From: Rhabdophis nuchalis
Taxonomy: Eukaryota; Chordata; Lepidosauria; Squamata; Natricidae
Direction of reading: 5' to 3'
DNA length: 64,000 bases
NCBI GenBank assembly: GCA_039707465.1
Contig: CM077648.1
Location: forward strand, 27,469,119 to 27,533,118
The notes below the pieces were generated by a model, which did no database searches, had not been told where the DNA came from, and saw only the letters and a list, made by a program, of their open reading frames with translations. Below are positions 11,402 through 22,099 of this stretch, one piece after another. Every line of letters begins with the position of its first letter. Position 1 is the first letter of the stretch. A program made the translations under genes and the position numbers.

Positions 11402-12103
11402 TTGTCTTGCAGCAACCTATGTCATATAAATGTTCTACATTTAGGCAAGAAAAACAAAATGCACAGGTACAGTATAGGTGGTACCTTGCTCAATAGTAGC
11501 AACTGTGAGAGGGATCTTGGAATCCTAGTGGACAACCATTTAAATATGAGCCAGCAGTGTGCAGCAGCTGCCAAAAAAGCCAACACAGTTCTAGGCTGCA
11601 TAAACAGAGGGATAGAATCTAGATCACGTGAAGTGTTAATGCCACTGTATAGTGCCTTGGTAAGGCCACACTTGGAATACTGCATACAATTTTGGTCGCC
11701 ACGATGTAGAAAAGACGTGGAGACTCTGGAAAGAGTGCAGAGAAGAGCAACCAAGATGATTAGGGAACTGGAGACTAAAACATATGAAGAACGGTTGCAG
11801 GAGCTGGGTATGTCTAGTTTGATGAAGAGAAGGACCAGGGGAGACATGATAGCAGTGTTGCGATATCTCAGAAGGTGCCACAAAGAAGAGGGAGTCAAAC
11901 TATTCTCCAAGGCACCTGGGGGCAGGACAAGAAGCAATGGGTGGAAACTAATCAAGGAGAGAAGCAACTTAGAACTAAGGAGACATTTCCTGACAGTTAG
12001 AACAATTAACCTCTGGAACAGCTTGCCTCCAGAAGTTGTGAATGCCCCAACCCTGGAAGTCTTTAAAAAGATTTTAGATAGCCATTTGTCTGAAATGGTA
12101 TAA
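11402..12103 (+). pseudogene. CR1 ORF2 C-terminal fragment
   Basis: An open 233-codon frame containing [81 protein letters not shown] and LWNSLPPEVVNAPTLEVFKK. This is the conserved region downstream of the reverse transcriptase palm in CR1 LINEs. The endonuclease and the YADD-containing palm are missing, so the fragment cannot be active. The first few codons precede the recognisable CR1 similarity and are probably flanking sequence read in frame. Confidence 0.85.
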
Positions 12104-12188
12104 GGTTCTTGCCCACGCAGGGGGTTGGACTAGAAGACCTACAAGGTCCCTTCCAACTCTGCTATTGTATTGTATTGTATTGTATTGT
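11402..12188 (+). mobile_element. CR1 LINE, 5'-truncated, with TTGTA tail
   Basis: The copy includes the C-terminal part of CR1 ORF2, a short 3' UTR ending caaggtcccttccaactct (a hallmark CR1 terminus), and a pentanucleotide tail of repeated TTGTA at about 12164-12188. Similarity to other CR1 copies in the window starts near 11428. It has no frameshift over 230 codons, so it is younger than the copies at 54801 and 62786. Confidence 0.85.
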
Positions 12189-12190
12189 AT

Positions 12191-12660
12191 ATCAGGGAGC
12201 TATAAGCATCTGATACAAATTACATGATGAAAAAGTGATTTTAAAAAAGCGTATACCCAGGTCATAATAGGAACCCCAGTCTTCTGTACTTGCATCACAA
12301 CACTGAATGCAAATATATAAGACACAACATTTGGGTCATGATGTTATGATGCATATCACATTTATTAAAAGGAAATAAAATATTTTTGTTACTGTGATGG
12401 TGTGTGGAAATGACCTGTAGACAGGATGAAGATTTTAAAACTGAACAAATAATGTGTTAAAGGTATCTCAACCACAGAAATGGAGATGTCTTGGGAAACA
12501 TTCCAGAAGAAACCTTCTAGCCAAGAGCTTCCCTAGTTTTCCAGAGAATAAAAGGAAAGGAGGGGGAAAATATTTCTGGTCTTGCAGGTTTCTGATACTA
12601 AACCTACAACAAAAATACAACTAGTAGTCCTAGTTGTACTTCTTGTCCCAAAGTGTACTT
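12191..12660. other. Unique AT-rich DNA
   Basis: No coding frame or repeat recognised. Confidence 0.5.
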
Positions 12661-12679
12661 TGGGAGAAGTACACGTGAA

Positions 12680-12880
12680 GGTACTAAAGTGAAGGTACTA
12701 ACACTTCACGTGATCTTGATTCTGTCCCTCTATTGATGGCTCTTATTTAAGTGATTGATCACTAGAACTCTAAGATCCTTTTGACAGGTACTATTACTGA
12801 GCCAAGTTTCATCTAATATGTACTTGTGCATATGATTTTTCTTGCCTAAGTGTAAAACCTTACCTTTGAAGATTTCATTT
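12680..12880 (-). mobile_element. CR1 fragment, diverged
   Basis: Minus-strand reading gives KVLHLGKKNHMHKYILDE and LRVLVINHLNKSHQ, which align with the CR1 protein segment in the 11402 copy. Both ends are lost and no tail is present. It is an older, more diverged copy. Just beside it, 12640-12710 contains small local direct and inverted duplications of aagtacac/cttcacgtg-type words. Confidence 0.7.
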
Positions 12881-13179
12881 TTCTCTCTCTCTCTTTCTGC
12901 TTCATCTACATGTGAAAAAGAAGTAGCAACTGTCATTTTTTAGAGTTGATACAAATAAAACACACATTTTGGCATATAGAATCCTCTGCTAGTAATCTCA
13001 TATCAGCAAACCTGGTGCTTCTGGGTACTTTCTTCTATCTTTATAGTATCATGAATGATGTTAGCATTTCCATCAGTAAAATCCAAAGGACTATGGAGGC
13101 AAGACCTGTAAAATATGTTCAACATTATAGCTTGAAAGGATAGTAAGAATTAAAAACACTTTAGGCAGATTCTTTGGAG

Positions 13180-13314
13180 GAGGGGTCTCCAACCTTTGCA
13201 ACTTTAAGTCTGAAGGACTTCAGCTCCCAGAATTCTCCAGCCAGCAAATCTGGCTGGAGAAGTCTGAGAGCTGAAGTCCTTCAGACTTAAAGTTGCAAAG
13301 GGTGGAGACCCCTG
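13180..13314. mobile_element. hAT-like palindromic MITE, 135 bp, second copy
   Basis: Nearly identical to the 3566-3700 element and exactly the same length. It is a hairpin with aggggtctccaacc at one end and its complement at the other. A perfect 8-bp target duplication, ctttggag, lies at 13172-13179 and 13315-13322. The first base is G instead of C. Confidence 0.87.
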
Positions 13315-13322
13315 CTTTGGAG

Positions 13323-13517
13323 GATGCTAAAAATTGCTGGATAAAATCATCAGCAGGATGTTCCAAGACTACCATTTAATATTAGGAAGACAATCAGACC
13401 TGAAAATCATTGAGGAGATCCTGAGGCAGCAAAGTTATAATTCTCCTAATATGTCAGAAGCCAAATGCCACCAGAAATAATTTTCATTAATCTTTTCCAT
13501 TTAATTTATAAAAAGCT
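13323..13517. other. Unique AT-rich spacer
   Basis: No feature recognised between the MITE and the next SINE. Confidence 0.5.
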
Positions 13518-13529
13518 ATAGGGACATAT

Positions 13530-13876
13530 TAAAAGTAAAGGTTTCCCTCGCACTAATCATTCCTGACCCTAGGGGGCGATGCTCATCTCACTTTCAAAGC
13601 TGAAGAGTCAGCACTGTCCGAAGACATCTCTGTGGTCATGTGGCCGGCATGACTAAACATCAAAGGCACACGGAATGCTGTTACCTTCCCACCAAAGGTG
13701 GTCCCTATTTTTCTACTTGCATTTTTTACATGCTTTCAAACTGCTAGGTTGGCAGAAGCTGGGACAAGTAACGGGAGCTCACTGCATTATGCGGCACTAA
13801 GGATTCGAACCACCGAACTGCCAACCTTTCCAATCGACAAGCTTAGCATCTTAGCCACTGAGCCGCCGAGTTCCTA
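13530..13876 (-). mobile_element. Sauria-type SINE, second copy
   Basis: Same family and orientation as 10994-11337, with A box TGGCTCAGTGG, a better preserved B box (GGTTCGAATCC at about 13803-13813 on the minus strand) and the gagggaaacctttac 3' end. An 11-of-12 bp target duplication, ataggga(c/g)atat, flanks it at 13518-13529 and 13877-13888. Confidence 0.75.
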
Positions 13877-13897
13877 ATAGGGAGATATCACATAAAT

Positions 13898-13911
13898 GGG
13901 GGGGGGGGGGG
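13898..13911 (+). repeat. Poly(G) tract
   Basis: An uninterrupted run of about 13 G residues follows the SINE target duplication. Confidence 0.9.
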
Positions 13912-14359
13912 AGAACCAAATTATATTAACTGAAGTAGAAATTGGTTATTTAAAAATTGTTTTTTAAACAAAACATTATCCTGAAGATGATTTTGAAAAA
14001 AGTTACAAATACAAAACCTATTAATTGAGAAATGCTACTGCTATTGGCAACATTTAGTCTGACCCCATAAGTTAGTGATCTATGCCTAAATTTATAGATA
14101 TGATTTTAAAAGCAGTTCGGTGATAGCTTCAATGATGGAATTATGGATTAACTCCCAAAATTGAAAGATTCAGTTAAATCTGGCTTATTGTCTGTCTCTT
14201 AGTATATTACATATAATGAGCGAGGGAGACTTTTTTATTTTTGCAAAAGGAACACCTACACCCACACATTTCATTTCAGTAAAAATTCCAAGCCTTGGCA
14301 ATGTAAAACCAATTCATCTAATTACAGATCAAGCCAATCACTTGATATCTTGTAAGGCT

Positions 14360-15340
14360 AGAGGTCACCAGTCCAGTATAAGCAATTAGCTGAGTTTCTC
14401 TGGTATTCCTAATACTTGCACTTCAGATCTGTAGCCCAATTCCCTGGACTGATTTCCCTCTGTCCCATTGCTTCGAGTAATGTAAATTGTATCTTGTCCC
14501 TAGGTAATCGAGATCAGCACTGTCCTGTCCGTCCACTCGTTGTTGATGCCCTCTCAGTGCTGCGATAATGGTTTCGGTGGGCAATCAGACAAGAAGCCTT
14601 CTTGACTCATCTCTCATAATAGGTTGTCCTCCTCAGGCAAAATTGAATAACCCCCGATATGGCCTAGAGGCACGCAATACAAATTCAATAAGTCTGCAGT
14701 GTCAATGCCCTGTCATTTTTTTATTTTGGCAAAGCAAGTAATTCCACACCAACATTCAGTAATAGAAGAAGGAGCAGCTTGAGATAGCTTTGTCAGCCTA
14801 CCTGGAACCGTCACATTAATGGAATATTTCTTTAATAAGAAATAATTCCTTTTTTTTTCAATGCCCCTTTGCTCTCAGATTCCTCTCCTGACCATTTCAA
14901 GTATATGTTTTGTGAAGGCTTTTACTAGCAGCATCTGTGGGAAAGTTTAACAACTTCACTGCTGTTGTTTAATATTTTCCACTTTTATGGGTTGCAGTTG
15001 CGCTGTCTATTTGCTTTTACTGATTTGTCAAAGATTTATTATAAACCAAATACAGCTGTTCTTCCTTTTCCATAAACTGAAGCTGTTTTGGCAAACCTAG
15101 TTTCCACTATGAAAATAAATTTAAAATAGTTTTCCTTCTCGTACAGAGCATCTGCAGCCAGTTGTCATTTAGTGGTCAGCTGGGTGCCAAATTGGTGGTC
15201 ACCTCACTTTAGTGGAAAGCAAATGCCTATGATTTAAAAATAAACAGCCAAAAAGGCAAGCAGATTGACCTCACTCCTTTTCCAGCATATATTTAGTTAA
15301 CTCCCTAAGAGAAATTAAAACATTTCTATATTCTGCAGTT
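14360..15340. other. Repeat-poor island, candidate conserved non-coding DNA
   Basis: About 1 kb without recognisable transposon sequence. It has mixed base composition, several retained CpGs (14470-14680), homeodomain-like and CCAAT-like words, and no long open frame. Such islands between dense repeats are often constrained enhancers, but nothing in the sequence alone proves this. Confidence 0.3.
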
Positions 15341-15673
15341 CTATTTATGTTGGTTAATTGTGCATTTTAAAAAAACACTTTACCTTAAACTAATATTACG
15401 GCTATAGCTTAATAACCTTAAAAAGTTTTACTCCCATATATACTCACAGATATAGCCCTGGAGAATCTTTTAAAAGAAAAAAAAATACTACTTAAACTTT
15501 CTGCAGTAAGACTTAGCGTTGTAAAAACATCCATCTGTAAGTGTGTATGTTTCTCTGTGTGTAATATATACCTTGGATAATTGTCCACTTTTTGCAGTAT
15601 ATGGGAGTCTCTTTAACCAACATTCAATATTATAAATTACTGTTCCACATTATCTTTTTTTTATTATTGTTCT

Positions 15674-15750
15674 GGTTTGGTTTGGTTTGGTTTGGTTTGG
15701 TTTGGTTTGGTTTGGTTTGGTTTGGTTTGGTTTGGTTTGGTTTGGTTTGG
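15674..15750 (+). repeat. (GGTTT)n microsatellite, about 15 units
   Basis: An uninterrupted pentanucleotide array with no visible variants. The low-complexity open frames across it are artefacts of the repeat. Confidence 0.97.
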
Positions 15751-15779
15751 CAGAGGATTCAACAAATGCCTCATTCTTG

Positions 15780-15901
15780 ATAGAATAGAATAGAGTAGGG
15801 TAGGGTAGGGTAGGGTAAGGTAGGGTAGGGTAGGATAGGATAGGATAGGATAGGATAGGATAGGATAGGATAGGATAGGATAGGATAGGATAGGATAGGA
15901 T
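15780..15901 (+). repeat. Compound pentanucleotide array TAGAA/TAGGG/TAGGA
   Basis: The array begins with TAGAA units, passes through TAGGG units (with one TAAGG) and ends in a homogeneous block of TAGGA units from about 15833 to 15900. AATAG-type pentamers are known to be seeded by CR1 3' tails in snakes, which may explain its origin. No CR1 body adjoins it here. Confidence 0.95.
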
Positions 15902-16510
15902 GTTTTGGGGTTTTGCCCAGAAAGTAAATTATTGGTTTATTGATGGTAGGACATAATATTTTCCTCTTCAGAACTAAAAGTGTAATAAAGACCTCTGCAA
16001 AAGGGTAGAACAATCATTCCAGGACTGGTTGATTACTGTGGGATAATTTCCTTTGGAGGTTCATCACTACTCTTATGTTGTTATTGTTCCTTTCCCAAAT
16101 TGAAAAAAAAAAAGTGCTTTTATCCATTTTGGCAATTAGGCTTCAGAATATTGCTGCCCATATTTTAGAAGTGCAAGTTATATTTTATAAGTGCGATTAT
16201 AAACACTAAAAATAAAATATGGTTATTCATATTCCAAGATTTAATGAAAATTTTCCTTATTAAGAAGGCTTTATAGCTAATAATTTCTTTATTTTTCCTT
16301 CTGATTCTGTAACTTGATTAAAATGCCATTTAATGGCAGTCTTATTTGATTTAGTCACAAAAATTTGCTACTCATTTGTTGTGCTGATATTCCACCATAA
16401 AATTAATCTCAGTTTATGTTTTTTTTAACCAGTTAAGCATTACCTTTTTATCCTAGTTTTTTAAAAAATAAAATAAATGAGGCACTGTTAGTAGAACAGC
16501 CCAAATACTA
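15902..16510. other. AT-rich DNA, nothing recognised
   Basis: No gene or named repeat could be supported. Confidence 0.5.
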
Positions 16511-17155
16511 AAGTCTGTCTGTGGTCTTCCGGGTGCGCTTCAAGGTGTTAATTACCATCTACCAGCCGCGCGAGCAATTATGGGAACCACTAGGTTTGCC
16601 CATGTAACACCGCTCTTGCGCGAGCTGCACTGGCTGCCTGTCGTCTTCCGGGTGCGCTTCAAGGTGTTGGTTATCATCTTTAAAGCGCTCCATGGCTCGG
16701 GACCTAGCTACCTGCGGGATCGGATACTGCCTCACACATCCTCACGGCCGATTCGCTCCCACAGAGAGGGACTTCTCCGGGTGCCGTCCACTAGACTTTG
16801 TCAGCGGGCGACGCCCAGGGGAAGGGCTCTCTCTGTGGCGGGCCCGGCCCTCTGGAACGACCTTCCCCCCGATATTAGAACGACCACGGACCTCCGCTCC
16901 TTCCGCCTGAAATTAAAGACACATCTTTTCCGCCTGGCCGGCCTAGGGTAGTCTCTCTCTCTATGGGTTTTTTAATTGTTTATGTATATTGTGGGGATTT
17001 TTAGTTAATGGGATTTTAGCACAGGAGTTTGTTTAATCTGTTTTAAATTGTATGTATTTTTGTATATTTATGGTTTTTATTCTCCCTGTGCACCGCCCCG
17101 AGTCCCTGTGGGGAGAGGGAGCGGTTAATAAATTCAGCTTTATTATTTATTATTA
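16511..17155 (+). mobile_element. L2-like LINE, 5'-truncated and 5'-rearranged
   Basis: Contains the last 124 codons of an L2-like ORF2, a 3' UTR with the ctgtgcaccgccccgagtc terminus, and a (TTA)n tail. Positions 16518-16560 duplicate the internal segment 16637-16679 (tcttccgggtgcgcttcaag), 119 bp upstream. The 5' end therefore carries a copied internal piece, typical of template switching at the end of target-primed reverse transcription. Confidence 0.8.
16580..16951 (+). pseudogene. L2-like ORF2 C-terminal fragment
   Basis: An open frame with LLRELHWLPVVFRVRFKVL, IFKALHGSGPSYL, IRSHREGLLRVP and ALWNDLPPDI, ending KLKTHLFRLAGLG. This is the conserved C-terminal tail of L2-like LINE reverse transcriptases. 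Endonuclease and palm motifs are absent. It remains open, suggesting moderate age. Confidence 0.8.
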
Positions 17156-17156
17156 T

Positions 17157-17632
17157 TATCTTTAAAGCGTTCCATGGCACGGGTCCTGGTTATTTGCGAA
17201 ACCGCCTCCTACCACACACCTCCCTTCGACCTGTCCGCTCCCACAGGGAGGGCCTCCTCAGGGTTCCGTCTGCCGGTCAATGCCGGCTGGTGACTCCCAG
17301 GGGAAGGGCCTTCTCTGTGGCGGGTCCGGCCCTCTGGAACGACCATCCCCCGGATCTTCGCACCATCACTGACCTACGCCTCTTCCGTCGGATGCTTAAA
17401 ACGCATTTTTTCCATCTGGCCGGCCTGGCATAGATTAAGGGTTTAATTTTAAAGTTAGCATTTTAGCGATTTTAATTTTTTAGCACAGATTTTCTATTTA
17501 ATTTAATTTTATATTATATGTATGTGTTGTGGTTTTTACCTTTTTCTGTGCACTGCCCTGAGTCCTACCACAGAGAATAGGGCGGTATATAAATTTGAAT
17601 AAAATAAAATAAATAAAATAAAAAGTCAAATA
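17157..17632 (+). mobile_element. Second L2-like 3' fragment, head to tail
   Basis: A separate, more truncated copy begins at atctttaaagcgttcc, directly after the (TTA)n tail of the preceding L2 copy. It encodes a 79-codon C-terminal frame (17194-17433, with ALWNDHPPDLRTITDLRLF) and ends in a related but different 3' terminus, cactgccctgagtcc with an ATAAA-rich tail. The two 3' UTRs differ, so this is not a simple tandem duplication. Confidence 0.8.
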
Positions 17633-17951
17633 TAATCCAGTAGCAATACATTTTTCAGATTTTTCTTAGAGGAATAGAGGCATATCAGTAACCTTTCTTA
17701 AAAATGTAGATTTCATTATTTCAGTGCAAAGCAAAAAAAAAAAAATTGCAAGAGGAGATCTAGCACGCTAAAGAAGCTAAGAAGATTAACAATGGAATAA
17801 TTCCAGGCTGCTTTTATAGCCCTTATACAACAATGTGATATGAGGAATGATCAGGTTGTATTGGAGCATTCATAAAAGAAGATACAACCATTATATGACT
17901 ATGCTGCCAAATTGTTCCTTTCACTGATATTCTAGTTTTTGCCATCTAGAT

Positions 17952-18121
17952 CAGCAGTCCTCAACGTTTTTGGCTCTGTGGCCCAGCAGCAACAGTGACA
18001 GCAGTAGGGAGAGAGAGGATAGTTTCGTTTATGTAACCTAATTCTAAGCATGTACAAATAAAGATTTTCATCCTTTCATGCTGCTTGCACTGTCCAGTCC
18101 ATGGTCTGTTGAGAACCTCTA
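17952..18121. mobile_element. hAT-like element, cagcagtcctcaacg family
   Basis: It starts cagcagtcctcaacg and ends tgttgagaacctcta, an imperfect inverted repeat. The flanks atctagat and atttaggt match at 6 of 8 positions. Resembles the widespread vertebrate CAG(C/T)GGTCCCCAAC type of hAT MITE. Diverged. Confidence 0.5.
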
Positions 18122-18359
18122 ATTTAGGTTATACTTTGTGAAGATACTGGTAAGATTCTAAATGTAAATAAGGCAAACTGCCTAAAGAAGCTGGAAAATT
18201 TATGTTTGGTTTGAAGTAGCCCTAGATTTCTAAGCAATGCATGGTGTTGTATGTGTAAAGTCAGACAGTTAGTTTTTGACATTAGCAGCCTGAGAACTAC
18301 AAGCCAGCCTGACCTGAAGAGTACTCAGAGTACGAAAAGTGGTGGCATAATTTTTTTTG

Positions 18360-18577
18360 CCTCCTTAATAGCAATACTACTTAAACTTAGATACCACTTC
18401 ACAGTGCTTTATAGCTCTCTCTAAGCTGTCTCCAGAGTCAGCATATTTCCTCCAACAATCTGGGTCCTCATTTTTTGAACCCCCGGAAAGATGGATTCTT
18501 GAGCTGGTAAGAATCGAACTGCTGGCAGTCTGCAGAATTCGCCTGAAATACTACATTCTAACCTCTGTATTACCACA
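18360..18577 (-). mobile_element. tRNA-derived SINE, second old copy
   Basis: Minus-strand reading matches the 7985-8167 copy (gaggacccagattgttgg, cagcagttcgattctta as B box region) and extends into a 3' tail with agcactgtgaagtgg and agtattgctat. Frame-disrupted and old. Confidence 0.6.
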
Positions 18578-19489
18578 GATAAGTTCTTTTTTAAAAACAA
18601 CAACAACACCCTAACTCTCAAAAAATCCAGGAATCCTACTTCCAATCCTGGCCAAAATCCTGGTACCCACCCATTAAGGCTGTGGCCCTCCTAAGATATT
18701 GTAATAAACATAATATTCTAAAAAGAAGCAAAATATTTCTTAATACTTGGCAAAGACAAAGTACAGAATGCATAGGTAGCTCTTTATATAAACCATATGA
18801 TTTGCCACTATTCAAAAACTGAACAGGCCTCTAAAACTAAATAAAATCAACAGTTGGATTGGCTTAATAACAAATATTAATTTTTATTTTGAAGCTTTCA
18901 GCATGTACTTATGATAAAAACATCTGAACAAGAACAAGTGCACTTTTTCAACTTGTTCAAGAAAAATGATTGATGTTGAAAGTTATGTTTATGTGTTTAA
19001 CAAAGTATTGCTTGTTTAATTTCTTATGCATTCATCAATGCCAACAAGCTACAAACTCATCAGCAAACTTGAATGATTATTTTAAGAATTTATAAGTAAA
19101 CGTACTCATTACTGTATTGTATATCTCTGTAAGGCAGAATTATGGTGTGTAGTACAAAATTTTCCAAATAGAAACTCCATCAACAAATAAGTACTATAGT
19201 TATCTTAAGTCATGGTGTTAAGAGTTTCATTTTCCATGTAATTCCTTGGCATATTTATTATACTTAATAGCAGACAGCAGTAATGCAACAGTATTTTTTA
19301 CTTTTCCTCTACAATTTTATAAAATCTTATCCATATTTACTCAAGAGTAAGCATTATTTTGTCTACTGGGATTTACTTTCACTTCTAGGTAAGTGTACAT
19401 AGAATTGTCCCTTTAAAGTGCTTCTCATTTTAATAAAGAAGAGATCTGAAGGTATTCATTTAAATTATTTACCACAAGGTATTTCAGAT
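18578..19489. other. AT-rich DNA, nothing recognised
   Basis: Only short non-specific frames. No repeats assigned. Confidence 0.5.
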
Positions 19490-20100
19490 AATGTAGTCTT
19501 CGACTTACAACAGTTCATTTAGTGACTGTTCAAAGTTACAATAGTATTGGAAAAAGTGACTTATGACCATTGTTCACACTTATGATTATTGCAGCAGTGG
19601 TGGGTTGCTAACTGGTTTACTACAGGTTTGCTCGTGCTCATGCGCGCATGCACAGAAGCATACAGATGGGTGGGCAGAGCCTCCCTCCGCCGCTACTATC
19701 AGTTCAGCCAATTGCATTGCAGCATTCAGATGCTTGACAACTGGCTCATATTTATGAGGGTTGCAGGGTCCCAAGATCATGTGATCACCTTTTGTGATCT
19801 TCTGACGAGCAAAGTCAATGGGGAAGCCAGATTCACTTAACAGCCATGTTCCTAACTTCACAATTGCAGTGATACCCTTAACAACAATGGCAAGAAAGGT
19901 TGTAAAAACTCACTTAGCAACAGCCGTGTTTTGCAATGGAAATTTTGGGTTCATTTGAGGTCATAACTTGTAATTTAACAAGTGCAGTAATTCTCTTAAC
20001 AACTGTGGCAAAAAAAGATCATAAAAGGGGGAAAACTCATTTAATAACTGAGTTAAAGAAATTTTGGGTTCAATTGTGGTCGTAAATCAAGGACTGCCTG
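19490..20100. mobile_element. Old MITE with cagg/cctg termini, interrupted
   Basis: Matches the family at 52800-53185 and 56900-57281: tagtcttcgacttacaacag at the left, aatcaaggactgcctg at the right, and the internal phrases gcttgacaactggctcat and gccagattcacttaaca. It is interrupted by the MITE at 19595-19714. The far end shows an extra partial repetition of the arm sequence at about 19900-20100. Confidence 0.65.
19595..19714. mobile_element. hAT-like MITE nested in older MITE
   Basis: Starts cagtggtgggttgct and shares the gtgcgc/cacagaagc interior with the 6386 and 44649 copies. The right terminus is truncated. Its flanks, tattgcag (19587-19594) and cattgcag (19715-19722), match at 7 of 8 positions, and joining them restores the host MITE sequence. 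This shows the order of insertion. Confidence 0.65.
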
Positions 20101-20187
20101 CAATGATCGGATTAGTCATGGGAGTGTGTGTGCGTGTGTTTGTGTGTGTATACAAATATATATATATTTCTTCTAAGTCATACATTT

Positions 20188-20256
20188 GCGCCGCCCCGAG
20201 TCCCTATGTGGTGAGATGGGTGCAGCTTATAAATTCAATAAATAAATAAAGAAATA
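20188..20256 (+). mobile_element. L2-like LINE 3' terminus
   Basis: The phrase gcgccgccccgagtccct plus an ATAAA-type tail identifies the last ~70 bp of the L2-like family. Confidence 0.65.
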
Positions 20257-20983
20257 AACTGTTGACAAATGTATTGTTTAGGAAACATGATTGAAGCATT
20301 GGGTGAAAGTTGGGCAAGCACCAGCTCTAGCACAAATCTTTTATTTAGTTTATAAAATCCCTTTGTGTGACATCAATTTAAATTTCACTGGGTAGCTTTG
20401 CTTTCTGTCTTCAGTAAATAGATGAACGTCCAGTGAAAGAGCTGTGTAATTATTATTATTTTATAAAAGAGTGGACTGGATTCATTAGCTTTCCGGCACC
20501 ATCTCTTAAAAGTCAGCACCTTCTTCCCACAATAGTAATTATCCGGTTACCTTTTTAGAAATGTACGTAAGAACAAGTTACAGTATGGTGACTAAAGTAT
20601 CAGTTCTAAGTCTGTTGAATTAACTTTTAGATCCCATTCTACACATTAAAAAAGGCATTTTCCCTTTATCCATATTCTCAATGATTCTTGAATTATACAA
20701 GGATCTACATTAATAGGTGACTCTTTGCCTGTTGAAAATCAGAATGATCCCTTTGTCTAAGAGAAGCAGTAGCCAGCTTAGTGCCAAACAATAGGAATGG
20801 GGGATATTCAGAAACTTCATGGTTGGTTGATTACGTAGCAAGGATAACTTAATTCAATACTGTACTAATAACTTACATACTGTAGATAAGGAAAAAAGTG
20901 ACCTTATCATCTTAAAAGAGAATTGCCAAAGCTTGCATCATTTCTTACTGCAGAGTTGGATATTAAATGGAAGAATAGGAAAG
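20257..20983. other. Unique-looking DNA
   Basis: No feature recognised. Two segments inside (gattacgtagcaaggataac near 20830, and 20850-20900) recur at about 21590-21650, so part is a local or dispersed duplication lying on both sides of the 20992 MITE. Confidence 0.45.
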
Positions 20984-20991
20984 GCTTCCAC

Positions 20992-21314
20992 CAGTGGTGG
21001 GATTCAATTTTTTTTACTACTAGTTCTGTGGGTGTGGCTTGATGGACGTGGTGTGACTTGGTGGGTGTGGCTTGGTGGGTGTGGCTTGGTGGGTGTGGCA
21101 GGGCAAGGATACTGTAAAATCTCCATTCCCACCCCTCTCCAGGGGGAAGATACTATAAAATCTCCACTCCCTCCTGATCAGCTGGGACTCGGGAGGCAGA
21201 GAATGAATGGGGGCATGGCAAGTCAGAGATGGTATTTACTGGTTCTCCAAACTACTCAAGATTTCTGCTACTGGTTCTCCAGAACTGGTCAGAACCTGCT
21301 GAATACCACCTCTG
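20992..21314. mobile_element. hAT-like element, CAGTGGTGGG family, 323 bp
   Basis: Begins cagtggtgggattcaa and ends aataccacctctg. A perfect 8-bp target duplication, gcttccac, lies at 20984-20991 and 21315-21322. The interior has tandem copies of ggtgggtgtggctt around 21050-21100 and repeated ctccattccc/tactggttctcc words. Confidence 0.8.
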
Positions 21315-21337
21315 GCTTCCACGATATAGTCCTTAGT

Positions 21338-21520
21338 TTCTAATAATAATAATAATAATATTTTATTTTTATATACCGCGTCCTCTCCCCACGGGGACTC
21401 GGAGCGGTGCACAGGGAAAAAACTTAAAACACATAAAATATATACAATAAATACATTAAACTTGAATAAAAAACAGATTAAACCTAATTGTCCCTGCACA
21501 ATTGTTCTAGGTCTGGAATA
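21338..21520 (-). mobile_element. L2-like LINE 3' end
   Basis: A (TAA)n tract (21341-21360) leads into tataccgcgtcctctcc and gactcggagcggtgcacagg, the reverse complement of the L2-like 3' terminus, followed by about 100 bp of 3' UTR. No coding part. Confidence 0.7.
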
Positions 21521-21589
21521 GATCAACATCACTCTGTATTAAGCTATATTGAAATTCTATTGCAGCACCATACACCAGATTGCTGGTTG

Positions 21590-21660
21590 ATTACATAGCA
21601 AGGATAGCTTAGCTCAATACTGTACTAATAATTCATAAACTATAGATAAGAGGAAAATGA
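21590..21660. repeat. Partial duplicate of 20825-20900
   Basis: The words gttgattacatagcaaggat, ctcaatactgtactaataa and tagataag repeat the order seen at 20825-20890. The two copies flank the MITE and the L2 end, so this is either a segmental duplication of a few hundred bases or two copies of an unnamed repeat. Confidence 0.55.
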
Positions 21661-22099
21661 CCTTATGATCTAAAAAGAACACTCCAATATCTGCATTGCT
21701 AAATAATCTCTTGAGAATAAGAAAATCAGAATTGTTGCATAAATGTTTCAGGAAGAATCTTTATTTTTCCCTTTTCTTTGATGTGTAGCATCAGGAGTAT
21801 AGTATGTTACTCCTAGTATTGGCTCATGAATCATGAAAAGAATTGCACACTCACAGTAGGAAAAAGGTCAAGGCAAGAGTTTAAATTGAATTTGTTACTC
21901 AAATTTTGATTGAGAAAACAAATATCTTATTCCTTTGGTTGTGTAGGATGATTCAGGCTGAATAATGTCACCCAGATGCTCAATAATTAAGAAGTGGTTG
22001 TGCCATTGTTCATCATAAAGAAAATGGTAAACAATGGCAGCTCTTACCAGTTTAAGGTTTTTAATTGTTGTTCTCTTATCTACATTTATAATCTTTCAG

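Noticed and set aside
15780..15901. Interstitial telomere from TAGGG units
   Set aside because: The unit is a pentamer (TAGGG/TAGGA), not TTAGGG.
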